DNA of 21,186 bases from Bacteroidales bacterium (lineage in GTDB: Bacteria; Bacteroidota; Bacteroidia; Bacteroidales; VadinHA17), in assembly GCA_029935275.1 (NCBI GenBank), contig JAOZKQ010000007.1:1-21186 (forward strand), written 5' to 3'. The notes beneath the pieces were generated by a model that worked only from the letters and a program-made list of their open reading frames with translations, searched no databases and was not told where the DNA came from. Within the stretch, counting starts at the first letter, position 1. Every line of letters starts with the position of its first letter. Of the stretch, positions 1 to 6,490 are shown one piece after another. A program made the translations under genes and the position numbers.

Positions 1-211
1 CATACTTGCCATACAATACTGTATCTCCAACTTTAACTTCCATTTTTACATCACCCAAACCAGGACCTACAGCAATCACTGTTCCTTTTTGAGGCTTTTC
101 CTGAGCGGTATCAGGGATTATGATACCACTTGCCGTTTTTTCCTCAGCCGGTTGAGACTCAATCAAAACCCGATCAGCTAATGGCTTAATTTTTACTCCA
201 GACATTTTCAT
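1..211 (-). CDS. groES: Co-chaperonin GroES, N-terminal part (cut by window edge)
   Basis: This is the first 70 codons of GroES (Cpn10), the heptameric lid that closes the GroEL folding chamber in the cytoplasm. The translation opens MKMSGVKIKPLADRVLI and continues with ASGIIIPDTAQEKPQKGTV and VGPGLGDVKMEVKVGDTVLYGKY, which follows the family consensus, including the mobile loop (about residues 25-40). The gene runs off the left edge, so roughly the last 25 residues and any groEL behind it are not visible. Two starts are possible, the ATG at 211 or the one at 205. I use the first, because the leader before it is the A-rich type usual in Bacteroidota. The preceding gene on this strand, secG, ends in a terminator, so groES should have its own promoter in 212-415, where an inverted repeat also lies. 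Confidence 0.95.
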   Translation of the reverse strand, partial: MKMSGVKIKPLADRVLIESQPAEEKTASGIIIPDTAQEKPQKGTVIAVGPGLGDVKMEVKVGDTVLYGKY

Positions 212-277
212 TTTATTTTAAGTTAAACAATTTAACGATTTCCGACTTGAAACATCATATTTTATGCCAAATCAAAT

Positions 278-302
278 TTTAGCTATTATTTCATTAGCTA
301 AA
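278..302. promoter_or_regulatory. Inverted repeat upstream of groES, possible operator
   Basis: TTTAGCTA, nine bases, then TAGCTAAA is a perfect 8-bp inverted repeat 67 bp before the groES start. Its outer TTAGC...GCTAA core and 9-base spacer recall the CIRCE operator of HrcA. However, CIRCE has 9-bp arms, and 17 bases (here 13) separate TTAGC from GCTAA, so this is not a canonical site. It could also be a hairpin in the groES leader. I found no clear TAnnTTTG promoter in this interval. Confidence 0.35.
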
Positions 303-415
303 GGACAGAATTGCAGTTTAACAATTCCATCCCAGCTTAACCAAACAGCAATAAATAAAATACAATATATTAAATAGCAATACTTTACTGAAATTAATAA
401 TAAAACAACAGACAT

Positions 416-451
416 AAAAAAAGTGTCAGCTGCTTATGACACACTGACACT
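416..451 (-). terminator. Intrinsic terminator after secG
   Basis: Read on the minus strand, AGTGTCAG (451-444) pairs with CTGACACT (429-422) around a 14-base loop, and a run of seven T (422-416) follows. The loop holds a second TGACAC copy (442-437), allowing an alternative, tighter pairing. It lies about 70 bp past the secG stop and before groES, so it should close the regulator-lptE-secG transcript. The rest of 212-521 shows no gene. Confidence 0.75.
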
Positions 452-521
452 ATAATTTTAAATCGATTTAACGGAAAGTTATATTAAAAAATCAAACCAT
501 CCGAAATTCTGATCAATTATT

Positions 522-854
522 CTAATTTTCTTCAGGAAATGCTGTAGGAAGATTGGGAACCTGTGAAGGATCAATAGCTCTGTCAATCTGGTTTTGAATT
601 TTTGATTGAGGGACTCCACTTCCTCTGTCTATCGTTGCACTTGCCAGCAGGCTAAATAAAAAGAGACCGATAATAAGGGTCCACGTAGATTTTTCAAGGA
701 AGTCTGCTGTTTTTCTAACACCCATAACCTGATTAGATGAAGAGAAATTGGCGGCCAATCCACCACCTTTTGAATTTTGTACTAATACAACCAGTATTAA
801 TAAAACACTAGCAATAACAATTAAGATTGTAAATAAAGTATAAAGGCCACCCAT
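522..854 (-). CDS. secG: Protein-export membrane protein SecG
   Basis: SecG is the small accessory subunit of the SecYEG translocon in the inner membrane and helps SecA-driven export. The 110 residues show the family pattern: a first membrane helix (about 3-25), the loop LVQNSKGGGLAANFSSSNQV with the diagnostic GGGLA segment (about 25-43), then TADFLEKSTWTLIIGLFLFSLLAS containing a second helix (about 56-74). A polar tail of about 35 residues follows. A tail of this kind is longer than the minimal SecG but common in Bacteroidota. The gene starts 18 bp after the stop of the acidic TPR-like gene on the same strand and is the last gene before the hairpin at 416-451, so it is the distal gene of the operon that begins with the sigma-54 activator. 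Confidence 0.93.
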   Translation of the reverse strand: MGGLYTLFTILIVIASVLLILVVLVQNSKGGGLAANFSSSNQVMGVRKTADFLEKSTWTLIIGLFLFSLLASATIDRGSGVPQSKIQNQIDRAIDPSQVPNLPTAFPEEN

Positions 855-872
855 TTTTGTATTGATTTATAA

Positions 873-2087
873 TTAATTAATTTTTTTTTCTATTTTTTTA
901 ATTTGACCTGCAAAGTAAATACTTTTTTCCGGAAACTTCAAACTTAATTTTTTGTAAATAAATATTGCTTTGGAATAGTAGCCTTGTTTCACATAAATCT
1001 TTGCAAGTGTTTCAGTAAGCATACTTTCGCTATCGCGGGTACTATCAATAGAAATATCTGTATTTTCCTCAGAAATTTGCTTTGCAGGAAGGATTCTTGG
1101 GTTATCTTCAATAAACTTATCAATAATTTGCCACTGGTTTTCCTTTTTAGTATTCTTTATACCTGAAAAGGCTTCACCTTCAACAGGTTTCTCACTATTC
1201 AAAATACTAAACCAGGAAGCAAATGAATGAATTTCTTTTTGTTTTTCTATAGTAGAAATCTCAGTTATCAGGTTTTTCTTTTCTTTTCCGGAGAGATTTT
1301 TTTCTGGTTGATCCTCCCCCCGGCCATGTATGGGGTATCCCTTTTCAGGATTTTCCAGCTCCAGAAGATCTTCTGACAACTCTATTCTATCAGAATTATC
1401 TGGAAGGTCCAAAATCACTTTTTCATTTTCATCTTCCTCTGAGATAATTCCACCGTTATCATCCAACTGAAAAATTTCTACTTCATTATCATCTACTTTG
1501 GATTTATCAGTATCAATAGATTTTTTAGTGTCCTGTTTTTTAGACTTATAAGCTATACTTTCAGATTGCGGATCATCCTTGTTTTCTCTAATTTCTTCGA
1601 GTCGTTTCTTAACCTCATCAGCCAGATCTTCCTTTGATCTTATGGCATCCTCTTCAGCCTGATAAGCCTCCCCCCCAGGTGTATTATCTATCCTGCTATC
1701 TTCCAGTCTGACTTCATCCCTGGCTTGTTGTAATTCCTCATTCTTACCAGTTGCCTCTTCATATTTATTATCCAGCTCATTTTGATTCAGTTCAATAGGA
1801 ATTTCCCGGACTTCTTCGTCCTTGCTAACTGTTTTTTCAAGACTTTTCGAAGGTACCGATTCATTTAGCAGACGATAAAGCACCTCTCTGTTTGCCACAA
1901 AAATAGCAGAACTTTTCAACTGGCTTCCAAATCTGATATGATCAAGTAGATGAAGATTTTTTAAGAACAAGAGATGCCCTGTTTGAAAATAAGGAAATTC
2001 TTCCACCAATTCATTGATCTCAGGAAGGCTTTTTTTATCAAGTTTCCCCGGATCTTTAATAAAGGATATAAATTCTTCCCTGTTCAT
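873..2087 (-). CDS. Acidic protein with C-terminal TPR-like repeat, unknown function
   Basis: This 404-residue protein has no assignable enzyme activity. The N-terminal 75 residues are a conserved-looking helical block (MNREEFISFIKDP, then EFPYFQTGHLLFLKNLH). Residues about 85-280 are low-complexity and very rich in Glu, Asp, Lys and Ser, probably disordered or coiled coil. A short block around IHSFASWFSIL follows, and the last 45 residues (LAKIYVKQGYYSKAIFIYKKLSLKFPEK) form a TPR-type helix pair. There is no signal peptide or membrane helix, so it is probably cytoplasmic. It lies 20 bp after lptE and 18 bp before secG. Proteins of this layout are typical neighbours of secG and lptE in Bacteroidota, from my general knowledge, which suggests an envelope-related or scaffolding role. 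That role is inference only. Confidence 0.85.
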   Translation of the reverse strand: MNREEFISFIKDPGKLDKKSLPEINELVEEFPYFQTGHLLFLKNLHLLDHIRFGSQLKSSAIFVANREVLYRLLNESVPSKSLEKTVSKDEEVREIPIELNQNELDNKYEEATGKNEELQQARDEVRLEDSRIDNTPGGEAYQAEEDAIRSKEDLADEVKKRLEEIRENKDDPQSESIAYKSKKQDTKKSIDTDKSKVDDNEVEIFQLDDNGGIISEEDENEKVILDLPDNSDRIELSEDLLELENPEKGYPIHGRGEDQPEKNLSGKEKKNLITEISTIEKQKEIHSFASWFSILNSEKPVEGEAFSGIKNTKKENQWQIIDKFIEDNPRILPAKQISEENTDISIDSTRDSESMLTETLAKIYVKQGYYSKAIFIYKKLSLKFPEKSIYFAGQIKKIEKKIN

Positions 2088-2107
2088 TCAAACTCATTAA
2101 TAACTAA

Positions 2108-2662
2108 CTACCAATTTACAAATGCCTTGTTAAAAACATCTTCAATAATATCATCAATAATTGCCTCAACCAGTGTACTTTCCACCTCGCTCAAATCCTT
2201 GGTACTGTCATAATCTTTATAACGTGAAAAAACCTGGTCAAAGTCCTGATCCTCGTCTATATTATTGACAAACCTCACTTTTATAGATACTGTAAACCGG
2301 GTCATGGCTGCCAGGTCATCTCCGGTAATAGCAAGATAACTTGTTTTATAATCAGTAATCTCTCCTTCAAAAGATACATCTCCGTCCTCAACAAAAACCA
2401 GGCTAGTCTGCGCTCTTATTAGATCCATCAGCGCATCAGTAAAATTCTGGCTTAATTCAGGGTTTACAATTCTTGCCCGGTTAGGAAAATATTTAACTGT
2501 TACGGATTTTACCTCCGGGGAAATAGATGCACCAGAGAGAGAATAACTCACTTTACACCCTTCTGCAAAAAAAACCAGGACAAAGAAAAGCATCAATCCC
2601 AGTCCTTTTTCCCAATTTTGATCTATTGATGGTATCTCCTCAAAAATTGTTGGCCTTTTCAT
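2108..2662 (-). CDS. lptE: LptE-family LPS-assembly lipoprotein
   Basis: The likely role is that of LptE, the outer-membrane lipoprotein that plugs the LptD barrel and helps place lipopolysaccharide on the cell surface. The 184 residues show a hydrophobic stretch (about 20-33) ending in FFAEGC, with Cys36 as the probable lipidated residue. KVSYSLSGASISPEVKSVTVKYFPNRARIVNPELSQNFTDAL follows, the usual start of the Bacteroidota LptE domain, and then a beta-rich part (FEGEITDYKTSYLAITG) and a C-terminal helix. The lipobox is unusual because Glu occupies position -2, and about 20 charged or polar residues precede the hydrophobic stretch. A later start in the same frame is therefore possible. It begins 3 bp after the activator gene and precedes the TPR-like gene by 20 bp. 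Confidence 0.8.
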   Translation of the reverse strand: MKRPTIFEEIPSIDQNWEKGLGLMLFFVLVFFAEGCKVSYSLSGASISPEVKSVTVKYFPNRARIVNPELSQNFTDALMDLIRAQTSLVFVEDGDVSFEGEITDYKTSYLAITGDDLAAMTRFTVSIKVRFVNNIDEDQDFDQVFSRYKDYDSTKDLSEVESTLVEAIIDDIIEDVFNKAFVNW

Positions 2663-2665
2663 TTT

Positions 2666-3904
2666 CTAGTTCAGGTTATACTCTTTAATTTTCCTGTAAA
2701 GCGTCCGCTCAGAAATACCCAGCTCAACTGCTGCTTGTTTTCTTTTCCCATGATATTTATCCAGAGCCTTTTTAATCATCTCAATTTCTTTATCCTCAAG
2801 GGAAAGAGACTCATCAACAAGCTCTTCCGTATCCTGAATATTCAGATTACCAGGCCGATTCAAATCTATAATTGGCGATGGAGTATTCTCAATTGGAGAT
2901 TCAACACTTTGGTATAATTTCTGGACAACTTCTGCATGACTTCCCCCTAAATCCGTTTCATTGTATCCCTTATCCAGCAAATCAATCACTAACTTTTTCA
3001 AATCATGCATATCACTTTTCATATCAAAAAGAACCTTATAAAGAATCTCTCTTTCAGAGGAGAAAGAATCACAATTTTCTTTTTGTATAATTGCCGGCAG
3101 CTTAATTCCCTGATAATCTGGAAGATAGCTTTTTAAAATATTCGCATTCAATTCTCTATTTTGTTCAATAACGGAAATTTGTTCAGTTATATTTTTCAGT
3201 TGTCTTATATTACCCGGCCAACGGTAGGTTCTTAAAATCTCATTGGCTTCATCATCAAGCTGAAGAGAAGGCATACGGTATTTTTCTGCAAAATCACTGG
3301 CAAACTTTCTAAAAAGTAAATTAATATCCCCTCCCCTTTCACGAAGAGTCGGAACATGAATAGGAACGGTATTTAAACGATAATAAAGATCTTCTCTGAA
3401 TTTTCCATTTTGAATAGCTTTAATAATATCAATATTTGTTGCAGCAACCACCCGCACATCTGTTTTTTGAACGGCTGATGTACCTACTTTCATAAACTCA
3501 CCAGATTCAAGAACCCTCAATAATCTCACCTGAGTAGCCAGAGGTAACTCTGCCACCTCATCTAAAAAAATGGTTCCTCCATTTGCTACATCAAAATACC
3601 CTTTACGGCTATCAGTTGCTCCGGTGAAGGATCCTTTTGTATGTCCAAAAAGTTCAGAATCGATAGTTCCCTCCGGAATTGCACCACAATTTACTGCAAT
3701 GTATTTACCATGCTTTCTTGAGCTAAACTGGTGGATAATCTGAGGGAATACCTCTTTCCCACTTCCACTTTCTCCTGTTATCAAAACAGAAAGGTCGGTA
3801 GGTGCCACCTGAATAGCAATGTCTATTGCCCTGTTTAAACCGGCGAAATTACCGATGATACTAAATCGCTGTTTTATCCTCTGTATTTCTTCCATAAATA
3901 TCAA
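2666..3904 (-). CDS. Sigma-54-dependent activator, AAA+ and Fis-type HTH, no receiver domain
   Basis: This bacterial enhancer-binding protein should remodel sigma-54 RNA polymerase using ATP. The 412 residues hold the AAA+ domain from near the N-terminus: Walker A GESGSGKE (44-51), the sigma-54 contact loop GSFTGA (91-96, Ser in place of the common first Ala), Walker B IFLDE (112-116) and the R-finger region FREDLYYRLN (169-178). A linker follows, and a Fis-type helix-turn-helix ends the protein (KRKQAAVELGISERTLYRKIKEY). No receiver, PAS or GAF domain precedes the AAA+ part, so control must come through expression, partner binding or the roughly 110-residue linker (about 255-365). It is the first gene of a four-gene run with lptE and secG. 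The second ATG, at codon 4, is an equally plausible start. Its target promoters are not identifiable here. Confidence 0.93.
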   Translation of the reverse strand: MIFMEEIQRIKQRFSIIGNFAGLNRAIDIAIQVAPTDLSVLITGESGSGKEVFPQIIHQFSSRKHGKYIAVNCGAIPEGTIDSELFGHTKGSFTGATDSRKGYFDVANGGTIFLDEVAELPLATQVRLLRVLESGEFMKVGTSAVQKTDVRVVAATNIDIIKAIQNGKFREDLYYRLNTVPIHVPTLRERGGDINLLFRKFASDFAEKYRMPSLQLDDEANEILRTYRWPGNIRQLKNITEQISVIEQNRELNANILKSYLPDYQGIKLPAIIQKENCDSFSSEREILYKVLFDMKSDMHDLKKLVIDLLDKGYNETDLGGSHAEVVQKLYQSVESPIENTPSPIIDLNRPGNLNIQDTEELVDESLSLEDKEIEMIKKALDKYHGKRKQAAVELGISERTLYRKIKEYNLN

Positions 3905-3920
3905 AACCTTGAATAATGCG

Positions 3921-3934
3921 AAATTAGCTAATTT
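3921..3934. promoter_or_regulatory. 14-bp palindrome upstream of the sigma-54 activator
   Basis: AAATTAGCTAATTT is a perfect palindrome ending 17 bp before the start of the activator gene, within the expected promoter or leader. It may be an operator for autoregulation. In AT-rich DNA a chance palindrome of this kind is possible, so the call is weak. Confidence 0.25.
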
Positions 3935-4109
3935 TTAACAATATAGAAAGTACAAAATGCAAATGAAGAAAATTTTGTAAAACCAATCCAATTCCCTAAG
4001 CAATTTCAAATTTTGGCCTGACTAATTCATCAGGTTAAATCCTTTTTACCAATATTCATTAATATCCATGCTATAATGAGATTTTATACCTCAGAGTAAG
4101 AGATATCCA

Positions 4110-4287
4110 TAAATAATGTTTGTCTATAAAGCCCAACTTATGCGTTATTGCTCAAAATTTAAACCCTCATCCCGATTTTCGGGACTGCGGGTTAGATTTA
4201 TCACACGCCCTGCCTTTGCCGGCAGGCAGGCTTGAATTTGAACTTTCTAGTTCAAACACTCGACTTTATGGACTGACTAAATAATGT
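4110..4287. mobile_element. MITE-like element, copy A
   Basis: This is a non-coding element of about 160 bp bounded by a 10-bp direct repeat, TAAATAATGT (4110-4119 and 4278-4287), which looks like a target-site duplication. Just inside lie imperfect inverted termini: GTCTATAAAG on the left (4122-4131) and CTTTATGGAC on the right (4264-4273, inverse GTCCATAAAG). The interior is a series of hairpins: AAATTTAAACCC (4155-4166) facing GGGTTAGATTT (4189-4199), TCCCGA-TTT-TCGGGA (4170-4184), CCTGCC facing GGCAGG within 4209-4230, and TTTGAACT-TTCT-AGTTCAAA (4237-4256). It carries no ORF. The right end shares TCGACTTTATGGAC with copy B. The rest of the 3905-4376 gap has no gene that I can see. Confidence 0.6.
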
Positions 4288-4376
4288 CTCTTAGAAAAAT
4301 ATAGTTTTCTAAGAAGCACTAAATAAGTAAATATTTTTCTATACTTTTAAGCAGACTAATAGAATATTTACCATTT

Positions 4377-5618
4377 ATGAGATTCGAAGAGTACTCCATT
4401 GCGCCTGAAATAAAGCAAAACCTTGAAAAAGCAGGCTTTAAAAGGCCCACCGACATTCAGTTCAAAACCATTCCTCCTATCCTGAAAGGGGAAGACGTTC
4501 TGGCAATAGCCCAAACAGGTACTGGAAAAACAGCCGCTTTTGTAATCCCGGTTCTAAATCTGTTGCAGAATAAGAAGAAGAATAAAAGAGGGAATGCTAT
4601 CAGTTGCCTCGTAATGGTGCCTACACATGAATTAGCACTCCAGATAACAGATGTCTTTAATGTACTTGGGAAACATACCAGAATCAAAAGCTATGGAATT
4701 TTTGGTGGGGTTGATCAGGAACCACAGATCAATCAACTGGAAAAAGGTTTTGATGTTTTAATTTCTACTCCCGGACGATTGTTTGACTTGGTTAGCCAGG
4801 GGCATTTAAAATTACAAAGAATTGAAATACTAATACTGGATGAGGCAGATCATATGCTGGATCTTGGTTTCATTGATGATATTCGTGATTTAATGAAGTT
4901 CCTGCCTAAAAAACGCCAAACACTTTTTTTCTCAGCAACAATAAATAAAAAAATAAAAAAGCTCGCCTACTCTCTGGTAAAAGATGCCATCCGTATTCAA
5001 ATATCACCTAAGGACCCTGTTGCCAAAAATGTGGAACATGCCGTAGCCCACATTAATATGGATGACAAACGCTTTTTTCTCGAAAGGTTAATAAAGGATA
5101 ATCCCGATCAAAAGTTCCTTGTATTTGTAAGGACAAAGGTTAGGGCGGAGAGGGTTTTCAAAGCTATGCAACGTGTAAATATTCAGAGTGAAACGCTACA
5201 TGGAAATCTTTCACATAAGGAACGAACAGATACATTGGAAAAATACAAAAAGGGAATCGTAAAAATACTGATAGCTACAGATGTAAGTGCCAGGGGAATA
5301 GATATTCCTGATGTGAATTTTGTAATAAACTATGACCTCCCCGACCAGGAAGAGATCTATGTTCACCGGGTTGGCCGGACTGGCAGGGGAACCAAAAAAG
5401 GGTTGGCTATTTCTTTTTGCAGCGATGAAGAAAAGGAAATTCTATTGGATATTGAAGAATACCTCAATAAACCTATTGAAGAATTAAATATCAGCAAAAC
5501 CGACTACAGGGAGACCCTGGAATCCTCAAATAATAAACAAGATGACTGGAAAACACTTTTAAAGGAAGATCAGGAACAGAAAAAGAAAGAAAAGAAGAGG
5601 AAGAAAAAGAAAAGGTAA
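4377..5618 (+). CDS. DEAD-box ATP-dependent RNA helicase, RhlE-like
   Basis: This cytoplasmic RNA helicase would unwind short duplexes in mRNA decay, ribosome assembly or cold adaptation. All motifs are present in the 413 residues: Q motif GFKRPTDIQ (20-28), motif I AQTGTGKT (45-52), Ia PTHELA (82-87), TPGR (131-134), DEAD (155-158), SAT (186-188), motif V ATDVSARGID (300-309) and motif VI HRVGRTGR (330-337). The C-terminus ends in a lysine/arginine-rich tail (about 401-413) suited to unspecific RNA binding. There is no DbpA-type RNA-recognition domain, and the short tail fits the RhlE group best. It is transcribed away from the activator operon, and kdsB follows with its own likely promoter. 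Confidence 0.95.
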   Translation: MRFEEYSIAPEIKQNLEKAGFKRPTDIQFKTIPPILKGEDVLAIAQTGTGKTAAFVIPVLNLLQNKKKNKRGNAISCLVMVPTHELALQITDVFNVLGKHTRIKSYGIFGGVDQEPQINQLEKGFDVLISTPGRLFDLVSQGHLKLQRIEILILDEADHMLDLGFIDDIRDLMKFLPKKRQTLFFSATINKKIKKLAYSLVKDAIRIQISPKDPVAKNVEHAVAHINMDDKRFFLERLIKDNPDQKFLVFVRTKVRAERVFKAMQRVNIQSETLHGNLSHKERTDTLEKYKKGIVKILIATDVSARGIDIPDVNFVINYDLPDQEEIYVHRVGRTGRGTKKGLAISFCSDEEKEILLDIEEYLNKPIEELNISKTDYRETLESSNNKQDDWKTLLKEDQEQKKKEKKRKKKKR

Positions 5619-5645
5619 AGTTATCAAAGTTGCTATTTTTTAGCT

Positions 5646-5653
5646 TATTTTTG
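5646..5653 (+). promoter_or_regulatory. Probable kdsB -7 promoter element
   Basis: TATTTTTG matches the Bacteroidota -7 consensus TAnnTTTG exactly and ends 21 bp before the preferred kdsB start at 5675. The nearest upstream TTG (5630-5632) is only 13 bp away, shorter than the usual 17-23, so the -33 part is weak. It supports a start downstream of the first possible codon at 5630. Confidence 0.4.
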
Positions 5654-5674
5654 CACCTTATAAATTTTAAACTT

Positions 5675-6463
5675 ATGAGAGCTTCAACAAAAATAAGATA
5701 TATGGGCATCATTCCTGCCAGATACCAATCAACCCGGTTCCCTGGGAAACCCCTTGTGAAAATTGACGGAAAAACCATGATACAGAAGGTTTGGGAAAAT
5801 GCCTCCCGGGCAATGGACCTTGTTGTTATTGCAACCGACCATGAAAAAATTAAAAAAGAAGCTGAAAATTTTGGTGGCAATGTGATTATGACCAGTCCGG
5901 AACATCCCAGTGGAACGGACCGCTGTGCTGAAACAGTTAGCCTTTATGAAGAAACATCAGGGCAAACTATTGATGTAGTTTTTAATATTCAGGGGGATGA
6001 ACCATTTTTGGATCCTGAACAAATAAAACAACTTATGACTGCTTATGAAAATCCGGATGTGAAAATTGCAACATTGATAAAAAAAATAGACCAAAATGAG
6101 GAAATTTTTGATTTAAATGAACCAAAAGTAACAATTGATCAAAATAATTTCGCCCTTTATTTTAGCAGGTCTCCAATTCCTTTTATTAGAAGTTATAGCC
6201 AGAAAGAATGGATAAACCATGCTGTTTATTATAAGCATATTGGTATGTATGGCTTTACCCGGGAAACACTCAGGATTATTTCAAAGCTGGAGAAAACCAG
6301 CCTGGAAATTGCAGAATCACTGGAGCAACTCAGATGGCTGGAGTCCGGATACCCGATAAAATGTCTGGAAACAGATATAGATTCTTTATCTGTTGATTCA
6401 ATTGAAGATCTTGAGAAGATGAAGAAATATGGGATCCTTAAAAGCTTTCAATTACCGGATTAA
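5675..6463 (+). CDS. kdsB: 3-deoxy-manno-octulosonate cytidylyltransferase (CMP-Kdo synthetase)
   Basis: KdsB makes CMP-Kdo from CTP and Kdo, the activated sugar needed for the LPS inner core, in the cytoplasm. The family signatures are clear: GIIPARYQSTRFPGKPL near the N-terminus (nucleotide loop), VVIATDHEKI, HPSGTDRCAE, FNIQGDEPFLDP (metal-binding Asp region), YFSRSPIPF, HIGMYGFTRETL and LEQLRWLESGYPI. The frame is open from 5630, but the added residues are hydrophobic and unlike the family. A -7 promoter element at 5646-5653 also favours the ATG at 5675 (262 aa). The ATG at 5702 (253 aa) is a further option close to the usual family length. The gene lies 56 bp after the helicase stop and 27 bp before the PLD gene. 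Confidence 0.95.
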   Translation: MRASTKIRYMGIIPARYQSTRFPGKPLVKIDGKTMIQKVWENASRAMDLVVIATDHEKIKKEAENFGGNVIMTSPEHPSGTDRCAETVSLYEETSGQTIDVVFNIQGDEPFLDPEQIKQLMTAYENPDVKIATLIKKIDQNEEIFDLNEPKVTIDQNNFALYFSRSPIPFIRSYSQKEWINHAVYYKHIGMYGFTRETLRIISKLEKTSLEIAESLEQLRWLESGYPIKCLETDIDSLSVDSIEDLEKMKKYGILKSFQLPD

Positions 6464-6490
6464 TTGTTTCCAGGTTTTTAATTAACCAAA

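Noticed and set aside
4209..4230. GC-rich CCTGCC/GGCAGG stem as a terminator
   Set aside because: There is no T-run after it on either strand and no gene end nearby. It is better explained as part of MITE-like copy A.
3905..4376. Searched for a tRNA, small RNA or decayed gene in the gap
   Set aside because: Apart from the element and the palindrome there was no cloverleaf, no promoter-terminator pair and no frame resembling a known family.
5630..5674. N-terminal extension of kdsB
   Set aside because: The added residues are hydrophobic and absent from the family, and a probable -7 promoter element lies within them.
5491..5880. 129-codon minus-strand frame across the helicase end and kdsB start
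   Set aside because: It is antisense to two well-supported genes and is low-complexity Ser/Phe-rich, the mirror of the Lys-rich helicase tail.
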